DNA from: Sphingomonas sp. PR090111-T3T-6A
Lineage (GTDB): Bacteria > Pseudomonadota > Alphaproteobacteria > Sphingomonadales > Sphingomonadaceae
Assembly: GCF_000383095.1 (NCBI RefSeq)
Contig: NZ_AORL01000010.1
Coordinates: 372,001-436,000, forward strand
Direction of reading: 5' to 3'
Length of the DNA: 64,000 nucleotides
In this document: in pieces, positions 8,368 through 16,940 of the stretch
How the letters are laid out: each line of letters starts with the position of its first letter
Position numbering within the stretch: position 1 is the first letter of the stretch
The notes under the pieces: generated by a model
Databases searched by the model: none
The model's input: the letters and a program-made list of their open reading frames with translations, nothing else
Told to the model about the DNA's origin: nothing
Program-made: the position numbers and the translations under genes

Positions 8368-9567
8368 ATGCGTGCGTGGATGGATAAGGTGAACGAACTT
8401 GCAGCCGGCCGGGACGGTGGGACTCCCCTCCGCCGCCTGGCCGTGCTGCAAGTCGATCCCTCGCTGTTCACGGCGCCCTATGACGCGGCGTTGTCCGGCG
8501 GCCTCGCGGCCAATGGCATCGATCCGGTCTGGGCGACACGCGGGTTGAGGGCGGGGGAGGAGGATCTCCTCTCCGCCTTCGCCACGGACCGTTTCTTCTA
8601 TCCATGGACCGACGGCCGGCGCCGGCGCACCGGCCAATGGGCGAAGGCGGTGAAGGGGCTGGAGCATGCCGCTGGTCTGCGACGTCTCGTCGCCCGGGCG
8701 GAGGCTCATGATCTCGTGCATTTCCAGTGGTCGGCGCTGCCGCTGCTCGATGCGCGCGCCATCGCGCGGATCCGCCGGTCCCGGCCGGTGGTGATGACCG
8801 TGCACGACATCAAGCCATTCAACGGCCGCCCGGTGAGCGCGCTTCAGGTGAGCGGCTATGACGCGGTGCTGGCATTGGCCGACCATCTCATCGTCCACAC
8901 CGCGGAGGGGCGCGACGCGCTGCTGGCGCGGGGGCTTCCGGCGGAGCGGGTGAGCATCGTGCCGCACGGGCTCCTGCCGCTGATGCCGGCCCCGCCCGAG
9001 CCGCGCTCCGGCGACCGTTGGCGCGTGGTGCTGTTCGGCCGGCTTCAGGCCTATAAGGGCGCGGACCTGCTGGTAGAGGCGCTCGGCCGCATCGATCCCG
9101 CGACTCGCGAGAAGCTGGAGGTGATCGTCGCGGGCGAGCCGCAGACCGACCTCGATCCGATCCGGGCGCGCGTGCGCGAGCTGGGCCTCGGCCTCGATTT
9201 CGTGCTGCGCGACCGCCGGCTCGGCGAGGCCGAGATGGCGTCGCTGCTCCGGAGCGCGGACGCCTTCGTCTTCCCCTATCGTACGATCGACGCGAGCGGC
9301 GTGCTCCATCTCGTCGCGGAGCTGGATCGCTGGTTGATCGCGAGCGACCTCGGCGCTTTCCGCGCGATGCTGGGCGAGGCGCCGGGAGCCGGTGCGCTCG
9401 TCCCGCCCGAGGATATCGATCGGCTCGCCGCCGCCATCACGGACTCGATCGGCCGCCGCCCGACCCAGCGGCCCGCGCATGACGTGATGGGCTGGGCCGA
9501 GATCGGCGGGCTCACGCGCGCCGTCTACGAGCGGGCGATCGGCGACCATGCGGGGATGACGCGATGA
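8368..9567 (+). CDS. GT4-like glycosyltransferase of the exopolysaccharide locus
   Basis: About 399 residues with a two-domain GT-B layout. The N-terminal acceptor domain includes VVMTVHDIKPF and LIVHTAEGRDAL. The C-terminal donor domain starts at VVLFGRLQAYKGADLL and contains FVFPYRTIDASGV followed by a late Glu. Likely adds one sugar to the lipid-linked repeat unit on the cytosolic face. The first ATG after the upstream stop is 8368 (17 bases on), with no clear ribosome site; another ATG lies at 8380 and a CTG overlaps the upstream stop. The stop overlaps the next gene (ATGA). Confidence 0.85.
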   Translation: MRAWMDKVNELAAGRDGGTPLRRLAVLQVDPSLFTAPYDAALSGGLAANGIDPVWATRGLRAGEEDLLSAFATDRFFYPWTDGRRRRTGQWAKAVKGLEHAAGLRRLVARAEAHDLVHFQWSALPLLDARAIARIRRSRPVVMTVHDIKPFNGRPVSALQVSGYDAVLALADHLIVHTAEGRDALLARGLPAERVSIVPHGLLPLMPAPPEPRSGDRWRVVLFGRLQAYKGADLLVEALGRIDPATREKLEVIVAGEPQTDLDPIRARVRELGLGLDFVLRDRRLGEAEMASLLRSADAFVFPYRTIDASGVLHLVAELDRWLIASDLGAFRAMLGEAPGAGALVPPEDIDRLAAAITDSIGRRPTQRPAHDVMGWAEIGGLTRAVYERAIGDHAGMTR

Positions 9568-10700
9568 CGCGCTCGCTGCTGGTCATTCAGGACAGTCTCG
9601 ATTTCGGCGGGCATGAGGCGATGTTCCTGCGCTTCCTGCCGGCACTGGTGGAAAGCCGCGTGTTCGACCGGATCGCCATGCGCTTCCCGGCCGGCAATGT
9701 GCGCCTGTCGGACCGGCTGGCGCCTTTCGCCTCCGAGCGCTTCGATGCGAAGGGCTGGGGCTTCACCAAGCAACGCGCCGAGCCCTATCTGGCGGGTTTC
9801 CGGCAAGGCTATGCGCGCGCCGTTCGCCACTTGATCGCGGAGGAGCGGCCGACCACGACGCTGCTCCTGCAAGGCCGGATCGAGAATTGCGCCGTGCCGA
9901 CGCTGGCGGCGCCGGCGGACCAGTTCCTCGTGAGCTATGTGCCGATGGCGCATCGCATGACGGAACTGGGCCGGGCGGCCGTGCCGGGGGATATCGTGCG
10001 GCGCAGGCTCTATCGACGCCCCGATCGCTTCATCGTGCCCGGCCGCGCCGTGGCGGGGCAGGTGACGGCGGCGGGCGGTCGCGCGCCGGTGGCCGTGGTC
10101 GACAATGTCGTCGATCCGCCGCCGCGTCCAGGACGGGACGGCGCCCGCGTCGCGCTGGGGCTGGAGCAGGAGGCGCGCGTCGCGCTGTTCCTCGGCCGGC
10201 TCGATGTGCGCCAGAAAGGCCTCGACACGCTGGCCGATGCGATCCGGCGGCAGGCGGAGCGGCTCAGCGGCTGGACCTTCCTGATCGTCGGCGGCGGCGA
10301 GGGCGCGGCGCTGTGCGAGGAGCTTCGCACCGAGCTGGAGGGGCGCGTGGCGCTCCGCACCATTCCCTGGACCGAGCGTCCGCAGGACGCGCTCGCCGCC
10401 GCCGACGTGCTGCTGATGCCGTCGCGCTGGGAGGGTGTGCCGCTCGTGATGCTGGAGGCGATGACCTACGGCTTGCCGCTCCTCGCCAGCGAAATCGACG
10501 TGTTCCGGGATTATCTGCCCGACACGCACCGGATCGACTTCGCCACGGCCGACCTTGCGGCCGCGATGGCGCGCGTGATCGAGCCCGATCGCCTTAGCGC
10601 CTATCGCGCACTCGCCGCGCGGCGGCTGGCCGAAGGCGGCCTCGCGCGTTCCAGCGAGCGCTTCGTCGCGGCGCTGCTTCCCGAATGGACCCCTGCATGA
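9564..10700 (+). CDS. GT4 family glycosyltransferase
   Basis: 378 residues, GT-B fold. The donor-binding domain begins at ALFLGRLDVRQKGLDTL and carries the retaining-GT4 EX7E motif in WEGVPLVMLEAMTYG. The N-terminal GGHEAMFLRFLP segment fits the acceptor domain. The start overlaps the upstream gene and the stop overlaps the next (both ATGA), so it is translationally coupled inside the exopolysaccharide operon. Sugar specificity cannot be read from the sequence. Confidence 0.9.
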   Translation: MTRSLLVIQDSLDFGGHEAMFLRFLPALVESRVFDRIAMRFPAGNVRLSDRLAPFASERFDAKGWGFTKQRAEPYLAGFRQGYARAVRHLIAEERPTTTLLLQGRIENCAVPTLAAPADQFLVSYVPMAHRMTELGRAAVPGDIVRRRLYRRPDRFIVPGRAVAGQVTAAGGRAPVAVVDNVVDPPPRPGRDGARVALGLEQEARVALFLGRLDVRQKGLDTLADAIRRQAERLSGWTFLIVGGGEGAALCEELRTELEGRVALRTIPWTERPQDALAAADVLLMPSRWEGVPLVMLEAMTYGLPLLASEIDVFRDYLPDTHRIDFATADLAAAMARVIEPDRLSAYRALAARRLAEGGLARSSERFVAALLPEWTPA

Positions 10701-11746
10701 GCCTGTATGGACCGGCTGCGGTCGTCATCCCGACCCTGAACGAGATCGCCCATATCGAGGGGCTTCTGGCGCATCTGCTGGCCGAGCCGCCGGAGGTGGT
10801 CGGCGAGATCCTCGTCGCCGACGGCGGCTCGCGCGACGGCACGCAGGAGGCGGTGCATCGCATCGCCCGGAGCGAGCCCCGCGTCCGCCTGATCGACAAC
10901 CCGGATCGCATCCAGGCTGCCGGGGTCAACCGCGCGGTGGCGATGGCGGACCGGCGCTTCGGCGTGATCGTGCGCGTGGATGCCCATGCGCTCTATCCCG
11001 GCCAGTATGTCGGCCGGCTGCTGGCCGCGCTGGAGGCCAGCGGAGCGGACAGCGTGGTGGTGCGGCTCGACACGGTCGGGCGGAACTGCCTCCAGCGGGC
11101 CGTGGCGGCGGCGCAGAACAGCCGCGTCGGCACGGGCGGATCGGCGCACCGCATGGGGCGTGTCTCCTGCTTCGTCGATCATGGCCACCACGCCGCGTTC
11201 CGCCGCGCCGCCTTCGAGCGGGCGGGGGGCTATGACGAGACGTTCGAGGCCAATGAGGATGCCGAGCTGGATGCCCGCATCCGCGCGCAGGGCGGGCGCA
11301 TCTGGCTCGATGTCGGCATTCCCGTCACCTATTTCCCGCGCTCGACGCTGACCGGCCTTGCGAAGCAGTATCGCCGCTACGGATCGGGCCGGGCGCAGAC
11401 CTGGCTCAAACATGGCGAGAGGCTCCGGCTGCGGCAGATGCTGCCGCCGGCAGTGCTGCTCGCGGTGACGGCCAGCCTGATCCTGTCGCTGGTCACCCCT
11501 TATGCACTGATCGTTCCGCTCGGTTATTTCGCGGTACTGCTGGCGGCTAGCCTGAGCCTCGCGATCGACGCGGGATCGGCCTGTGTCCTGCTTGCGGCGC
11601 CTGCGCTCGCCACCATGCACTTCGCGTGGGGAGCGGGCTTCCTGCGACGGATGGCCGCTGGGCGGAGCCGAGGCGCGGAACATGCGTCCCGCCGCGGCAT
11701 TGCAACGGCTGCGACGGCCGAAAGTGGAGGCGAGAGACAAGCATGA
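10697..11746 (+). CDS. GT2 glycosyltransferase with C-terminal membrane helices (ExoA-like)
   Basis: 349 residues. The GT-A core starts at VVIPTLNE, with the nucleotide-binding ADGGSRDGT, the metal/nucleotide region VDAHALYP, the acceptor ED in ANEDAELDARI and a QYRRYG motif. Three hydrophobic segments occupy residues ~255-325. The arrangement resembles ExoA of succinoglycan synthesis, which adds a glucose. The start was placed at the ATG overlapping the upstream stop; an in-frame ATG 12 bases earlier is less likely. Confidence 0.88.
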   Translation: MSLYGPAAVVIPTLNEIAHIEGLLAHLLAEPPEVVGEILVADGGSRDGTQEAVHRIARSEPRVRLIDNPDRIQAAGVNRAVAMADRRFGVIVRVDAHALYPGQYVGRLLAALEASGADSVVVRLDTVGRNCLQRAVAAAQNSRVGTGGSAHRMGRVSCFVDHGHHAAFRRAAFERAGGYDETFEANEDAELDARIRAQGGRIWLDVGIPVTYFPRSTLTGLAKQYRRYGSGRAQTWLKHGERLRLRQMLPPAVLLAVTASLILSLVTPYALIVPLGYFAVLLAASLSLAIDAGSACVLLAAPALATMHFAWGAGFLRRMAAGRSRGAEHASRRGIATAATAESGGERQA

Positions 11747-12309
11747 ACCGGATGAAGCGGATGATCGCGGGGCTGTTGCTGGTGCTGCCCGTCGCGGGCT
11801 GCGCAAACGACATCGCCGGGACGCCGCAGGGTGCCGCGGCGCCGACGCCCTATGTCTACAAGCTGGGGCCGGACGATCGGGTGCGCATCACCGTCTATAA
11901 CGAGCCCAACCTGAGCGGCGAGTATTCGGTCAACAGCGAAGGCCAGATTTCCTTCCCGCTGGTCGGCATGATCAAGGCGCAGGGCCTGACGCTGGGCGAG
12001 TTCAGCGACACGCTGACCAAGCAGCTCGACGCGCATTACTTCAAGGACCCGCATCTGGTGGTGGACATGATCTCCACGCGCCCCGTTTATGTGCTGGGCG
12101 AAGTGAACAAGGCGGGCCAATATCCCTATCAGTCGGGCATGACCGTGCTGGCCGCGGTCGCCACGGCCGGGGGGTTCACCTACCGCGCCAACCAGAAGAT
12201 GGTGATGGTCCGCCATAGTGGCGCAGCCGCCGAGCAGCGCGAGCCGCTCACCGCAGACCTGATCGTGCAGCCGGGCGACACCATCAGGGTCCGAGAGCGG
12301 CACTTCTGA
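11743..12309 (+). CDS. Polysaccharide export (OPX/Wza-type) lipoprotein, short form
   Basis: 188 residues. A lipoprotein signal (MKRMIAGLLLVLPVAGC) ends in a lipobox with the acylated Cys near residue 21. The Poly_export domain starts at YKLGPDDRVRITVY, then an SLBB-type domain around RPVYVLGEVNKAGQYPY. It lacks the extra SLBB repeats and C-terminal helix with which Wza spans the outer membrane, as in GumB and other short OPX proteins. The outer-membrane pore may therefore be supplied by the beta-barrel gene 5 bases downstream. Coupled to the upstream gene by ATGA. Confidence 0.9.
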   Translation: MNRMKRMIAGLLLVLPVAGCANDIAGTPQGAAAPTPYVYKLGPDDRVRITVYNEPNLSGEYSVNSEGQISFPLVGMIKAQGLTLGEFSDTLTKQLDAHYFKDPHLVVDMISTRPVYVLGEVNKAGQYPYQSGMTVLAAVATAGGFTYRANQKMVMVRHSGAAAEQREPLTADLIVQPGDTIRVRERHF

Positions 12310-12314
12310 GTTCC

Positions 12315-13619
12315 GTGGCGCACTCCCGCCCCTTCCCCTGGCGACATGGCGCGATGTTCGGCCTCCTGGGCGGCGCCTTCGCCGCGCCTGCCGTCGCGTC
12401 TCCGCAGGAGGCGCCTCTGCTGCCGCCCGAGCCGCCGCAGATCGAGAAGCGCTACACCGCCGTGCTGGAGCGGGTGCAGCCGGGCTATGTCCCGCCCGGC
12501 ATCCCGATGGGTGCCTTCACGCTCTCGCCCTCGATCAGCGTGAGCGGCGGCTATGACGACAATATCTTCGCCACCGAGCATGATCGGGTGTCGGACGGTT
12601 TCGTGCGCTTCCAGCCCGAGGCGCAGATCCAGTCCAACTGGAGCCAGAACAGCGTCACCCTCGATGCCACCGGCACGATCGACCGCTATTTCCACCGCAC
12701 CAGCGAGAATATCGCCGATTATGCGGTGACCGCCTCGGGCCTCTACCAGATCAGCCGGGACACCATCCTGCGCGCCGCCGCCCGCGTGGAGAGCGACCAC
12801 CAGTCCCGCCTGTCGCAGGACATCTTCGCCCAGACCATCCACCCGGTCCGCTATGCCGAGCAGTCCGGCGCGGTGGCGCTGACGCAGGATTTCGGGCGGC
12901 TGCGCGTGACCGGCGACGCGCGGGTGGCGCGCTTCGACTATCGCAACGGGCGGCTGGCGGACGGCTCGGTCTACGACCAGCAGACCAGCGACAACACCAG
13001 CTATCGCGTGGGCGTCCGCGCCTCCTATGCGCAGTCGCCCTCGCTCGCCTGGTTCGTGAGCGCGGCCTATAACAGCCGCAATTTCCGCACCGGCACGGTG
13101 GATACGCCGGAACGCGACTCCCACGGATACCAGATCCTCGCGGGCGTCGATTTCGAGCCGACCGCGCTGATGCGCGGCAGCATCGGCGTCGGCTATATCC
13201 GGCAGAATTTCCGCCTGGCCCATTACACCGACCTGTCGGGCCTGGGCTTCAACGCGCGGCTGCAATTCTTCCCGAGCCAGCTTACCACCGTCACGCTGAA
13301 CGCCGATCGTTCGGTGCTCGATTCCGGCATTCCGGGGTCGGGCGGCTATCTGTCGAGCGAGGGCTCGATCCGCATCGACCATGAGCTGTTCCGCCAGATC
13401 ATCCTCAGCGCGTCGGTCGGCTACCAGTCCAACAAGTTCAACAATCTCGACCGGGTGGACGGCCGGCTCGCGACCAGCGCGGGCATGACCTACCGCCTCA
13501 ACCGCTTCGCTTCTCTCGAGCTGAATTACGACCGGCTCGACCAATCCTCCCACGGCGCCGACCGGTACAGAGCCTATGTCGACAACAGGGTTCTCGCCGG
13601 CGTGACGCTGAGAAGGTAA
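12315..13619 (+). CDS. Outer-membrane beta-barrel protein of the exopolysaccharide exporter
   Basis: 434 residues from a GTG. Signal peptide with AVAS-PQEA cleavage near residue 29, a proline-rich linker, then a long series of alternating beta strands (for example SISVSGGYDDNIF and ASVGYQSNKFNN) to the C-terminus. This is the BBP2-type outer-membrane barrel of polysaccharide clusters. Placed between the export lipoprotein and the co-polymerase, it is the likely conduit through the outer membrane, as in the two-component OPX/barrel systems described in myxobacteria. That role is inferred from order and fold. Confidence 0.82.
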   Translation: MAHSRPFPWRHGAMFGLLGGAFAAPAVASPQEAPLLPPEPPQIEKRYTAVLERVQPGYVPPGIPMGAFTLSPSISVSGGYDDNIFATEHDRVSDGFVRFQPEAQIQSNWSQNSVTLDATGTIDRYFHRTSENIADYAVTASGLYQISRDTILRAAARVESDHQSRLSQDIFAQTIHPVRYAEQSGAVALTQDFGRLRVTGDARVARFDYRNGRLADGSVYDQQTSDNTSYRVGVRASYAQSPSLAWFVSAAYNSRNFRTGTVDTPERDSHGYQILAGVDFEPTALMRGSIGVGYIRQNFRLAHYTDLSGLGFNARLQFFPSQLTTVTLNADRSVLDSGIPGSGGYLSSEGSIRIDHELFRQIILSASVGYQSNKFNNLDRVDGRLATSAGMTYRLNRFASLELNYDRLDQSSHGADRYRAYVDNRVLAGVTLRR

Positions 13620-13625
13620 CGACCC

Positions 13626-15794
13626 ATGAACGACCTCGTCCCCGTCCTCCGCGAGCCCGTCGTCGCGCGGCGCATCACCGCGCCGCCGCCCACCGTCGAC
13701 CGCGTGGACGGCCTGCGCCGCGCCATGGCAGCCCTTCGCCGGCGCTGGTGGCTGGCGCTCATCATGTTCGTCGGCGTGCTGTTCATCGTGCTGGTGACGG
13801 GGCTGACGCGCTCCAAGCTCTACACCGCCACCGCCAACATGGTGGTGAACTCGCGCGAGCTGAACGTGTCCGAGAAGGACAAGGACGTGCTGCCCGGCCT
13901 CTCCACCGCCGAGAATGCCGCCGATACCGAAGTGCAGATCATGCGCTCGATGGCGGTGGCCGAGGGAACGGTGAAGGCGCTGAACCTCGCCTATAACGCG
14001 CTGTTCGCGAAGAAGCTCGAAACGCTGACGCCGCCCGTGCGGCAGACGGCGGCGGCGGCGATCCTCGCGTCCAATCTCAAGGTGGACCGGCCCGGCCAGT
14101 CGAACGTGGTGTCGATCGCCTATACGGCGGCCGACCCGATGCTGGCCAAGAGCATCGCCGACGAGGTGGGCCAGCAATATCTCGCGGTGAAGGGCCAGTC
14201 GCGCCATGCGGCCGTGCAGAATGTCGATCAGGGCCTCGGTGACGAGTTGGATCGCCTGCGCGGCCAGCTCGAACAGGCCGAAGCGGCGGTTGCGGACTAT
14301 CGCGCGAAGAACAATCTGTTCGCGACGCAGAACACCACCTTCACCGAGCAGGAACTCTCCACCTACAAGCAGCAGGAAGCGCAGAGCCGCGCCAATATGG
14401 CCGAGGCCAACGCCCGGCTGGCGACGGCAGAGGCGCAGATCCGGCGGGGCTCTAATGGCGGCGACGTCGGCGCGGCGCTCCAATCGCCGGTGGTGCAGCA
14501 GCTTCGCGCCCAGCGCTCCCAGCTCGCCGCCACCTATGCAGACCTCTCGTCCCGCTATCGCCCGGATCATCCCGATCTGGTGAAGGTGAAGGACCAGCTC
14601 GACACCATCGACGCGCAGATCAACGCGGAAATCCAGCGCCAGATCGCCAATCTGAAGGCCAACGCGCAGGTGGCCCGCAGTCAGGCGGGCAATGCGGCGG
14701 GGACGGTCGCCCAGACGAGCGGCACGCTGGCCGCCAACAACGCCGCCTCGGTGAAGCTCAACGAGTTGCAGCGCAAGGCGGACGGCCTGCGCGACACCTA
14801 TCAGACGCTGCTCACCCGCCGGAACTCGATCAGCAGCCAGGCGCTGGTGGCGGATGAAGATGCGCGCATCTTCTCGCCCGCCGCGCTGCCGCTGCGGCCG
14901 AGTTCACCCAACAAGCCGCTGATCGTGCTGATCGGCCTCGCGCTGGCGGCGATCGTGGCGGCGGCGTCGGTGTGGATCGCCGAGGCGTTCGACCGCAAGC
15001 TCGTCACCTCGGGCGATGTCGAGAGCAAGCTCGGCCTGCCGCACATCTCCAACGTGCCGGAAATCCGATCGATCGCGCGGGGCGACGAGGCGCGGATCGC
15101 CGCGATCGACTTTCCGTTGGCGCGGCCGGCGTCGCTCTATGCGGAATCGCTGCGGGCGATCCGTCTCGCGGCGCTTCGCCACAAGCGCCACGACGGGCCG
15201 GTGACGATGGGCATCACCTCGGCGCGGCCGGGCGAGGGCAAGACCACGATGGCGATCTCGCTCGCCCGCGTCTCGGCCATGGCGGGCAGCCGCACGCTGC
15301 TGATCGACGCCGACGTCCGCCGCCCGGCGGTGGCGAGCAGGCTGGGCTTCCAGCCGCGTGTCGGTCTTGTCGAGGTGCTGCGCGACAATCTGCCGCTGGA
15401 GGCCGCGCTGGTGCGCGACGAGGCGTCGGGCGCGATGATCCTGCCGGTCGCGCAGGCGCTCGCCAGCAGCCACGACCTGTTCGATTCCGCGCGCGTGCAG
15501 GCGCTGCGCTCGATGCTGGCGGGGCGGTTCGACTTCGTGATCTTCGATGCCGCGCCGGCGCTGGCGGTGTCCGATGCCCGGCTGCTGCTGCGCCAGCTCG
15601 ACGACGTGGTGATGGTGGTCCGCTGGAACGGCACGCCGCGGCAGACGGCGGCGGCCGCGCTCAAGCGGATGCGCGCGCTCGATATCGAGCCGATGGGCGT
15701 CGTCACCACCCGCGTCAACATGCGGGCGCTCGCCGCTTATGGCCATGGCGACATCGACCGGGATCATGCCGCCTATGGCGTCTACTATAGCTGA
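13626..15794 (+). CDS. Polysaccharide co-polymerase fused to BY-kinase (Wzc/GumC/ExoP type)
   Basis: 722 residues. The Wzz domain has its first membrane helix near residues 42-62, a long coiled-coil periplasmic region (~190-420), and a second helix near 430-450. The cytosolic BY-kinase follows: Walker A ARPGEGKTT (~531-540), Walker A' LLIDADVRRP (~558-567), Walker B FVIFDAAP (~637-644). The C-terminus ends in a short tyrosine cluster (AAY...AAYGVYYS) suited to trans-autophosphorylation. It controls chain length and links polymerase to exporter. Starts 6 bases after the barrel gene. Confidence 0.93.
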   Translation: MNDLVPVLREPVVARRITAPPPTVDRVDGLRRAMAALRRRWWLALIMFVGVLFIVLVTGLTRSKLYTATANMVVNSRELNVSEKDKDVLPGLSTAENAADTEVQIMRSMAVAEGTVKALNLAYNALFAKKLETLTPPVRQTAAAAILASNLKVDRPGQSNVVSIAYTAADPMLAKSIADEVGQQYLAVKGQSRHAAVQNVDQGLGDELDRLRGQLEQAEAAVADYRAKNNLFATQNTTFTEQELSTYKQQEAQSRANMAEANARLATAEAQIRRGSNGGDVGAALQSPVVQQLRAQRSQLAATYADLSSRYRPDHPDLVKVKDQLDTIDAQINAEIQRQIANLKANAQVARSQAGNAAGTVAQTSGTLAANNAASVKLNELQRKADGLRDTYQTLLTRRNSISSQALVADEDARIFSPAALPLRPSSPNKPLIVLIGLALAAIVAAASVWIAEAFDRKLVTSGDVESKLGLPHISNVPEIRSIARGDEARIAAIDFPLARPASLYAESLRAIRLAALRHKRHDGPVTMGITSARPGEGKTTMAISLARVSAMAGSRTLLIDADVRRPAVASRLGFQPRVGLVEVLRDNLPLEAALVRDEASGAMILPVAQALASSHDLFDSARVQALRSMLAGRFDFVIFDAAPALAVSDARLLLRQLDDVVMVVRWNGTPRQTAAAALKRMRALDIEPMGVVTTRVNMRALAAYGHGDIDRDHAAYGVYYS

Positions 15795-15804
15795 GCGGTG
15801 CGCG

Positions 15805-16749
15805 TCAGTGAGCCCGTCTGCCGCCGAACTCCGCCTGATAGGCTGCCAGCGCCCTGGGGAACTTGCCGGCCGACATGGTGGAATCATAGTCGGAGGCGGT
15901 GAAGTCCCAGTAATTCTGGGCGATCACATGATGCGCGCGCATCCACGCCGCCATGTTGTGGATGAACTGCGGATCATCGCCCCAGCCATGGCCGTCGGGC
16001 CGCGTGCCGGTGCCCCATTCGGGCACGACGATCGGCTTCCTGTGCGCGGCCGAGAAGCTGGCGATCCAGTTCAGGCCATAGTTGGCGGTGAGATAGCCCT
16101 GCCAGCGGGTCTGCGGATCGGCGTCCTGCTTGCGCCAGCTCTGGTTGTAGATGTCGATGCCGATCAGGTCGACCACGTCGTCGCCGGGCCAGAAGGTCTC
16201 GGGCGCGGACACGCCGGCGCCGAGCGAGGGATTCCAGGCGATCCTGAAATGCTGCCCCGGCGTCGCGCGCAGCACGCCGACGACATGGCGGAAGGCCGGC
16301 TTGAGCGAGGACGGGTCCTTGCTGGCCGACCAGGGGTACCAGCCGCCGTTGAACTCCCAGCCGAGGCGGAGGATGGCATCCGCCTGACCCTTGGCCACCA
16401 GCATCGCGCCGAGCTTGCGGAACTGATCGTCCTGCTTGCCGGCGGCGACGTCGGCGAGGGGCGTGCCGTTCACCGTCAGCGGAATGCCGATCATCATCTT
16501 GTAGGGCTTGCCCTGCCAGCATCCGAGCGCCCAGTTGGCGCTGCTCAGCAGGCTCGGCCAGCTATTGGAGGCGAAGAAGTCGGTCACGCTGTCGAGCTTG
16601 CGGCCCATCACGCCTTCATAGCGGGGCAGGCGGCCCGCGCCCTCGCAGCCGGCGCCCTTGTAGACGCCCATCAGCGGCTCGGCGTCGGCAGGGTTGGCGA
16701 GGGCGAGAGGTGCGGCAAGGATCGCGGCGATGATCACGGATCGAAGCAT
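15805..16749 (-). CDS. GH26-like secreted glycoside hydrolase of the exopolysaccharide locus
   Basis: 314 residues. Sec signal ends at ADA-EP (~residue 23). A TIM-barrel glycosidase follows: LRLGWEFNGGWYPW carries the probable acid/base E132, and VVPEWGTGTR the probable nucleophile E244, both in GH26 (beta-mannanase-like) context. Encoded opposite to the flanking operon genes, 10 bases from the kinase stop. Inference: a periplasmic enzyme that trims or releases the polymer made by the locus, the role lyases and glycanases have in other Wzy clusters. Substrate unknown. Confidence 0.8.
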   Translation of the reverse strand: MLRSVIIAAILAAPLALANPADAEPLMGVYKGAGCEGAGRLPRYEGVMGRKLDSVTDFFASNSWPSLLSSANWALGCWQGKPYKMMIGIPLTVNGTPLADVAAGKQDDQFRKLGAMLVAKGQADAILRLGWEFNGGWYPWSASKDPSSLKPAFRHVVGVLRATPGQHFRIAWNPSLGAGVSAPETFWPGDDVVDLIGIDIYNQSWRKQDADPQTRWQGYLTANYGLNWIASFSAAHRKPIVVPEWGTGTRPDGHGWGDDPQFIHNMAAWMRAHHVIAQNYWDFTASDYDSTMSAGKFPRALAAYQAEFGGRRAH

Positions 16750-16940
16750 GGGGTCTTCCTGTGTGGCGGCCTGCGACGCAACGCACGCCGCGCGCTCGGG
16801 ATGCAGCGCCCGCGATCGGTTTTCCTCTCCGCAGGCTTTCCTCGGACCCTGAGGATCGACCTAGCCCGCGCCATCGGCCGGGCAAGCCACCACGCCGCCA
16901 TCCGCTCCGGCGATGCGATGAGGCGAGGAGGGGCGAGCCG

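Noticed and set aside
12180-14570. Minus-strand 796-codon frame across the export lipoprotein, barrel and kinase genes
   Set aside because: The frame is only the antisense of three well-supported genes; composition is shadow-like.
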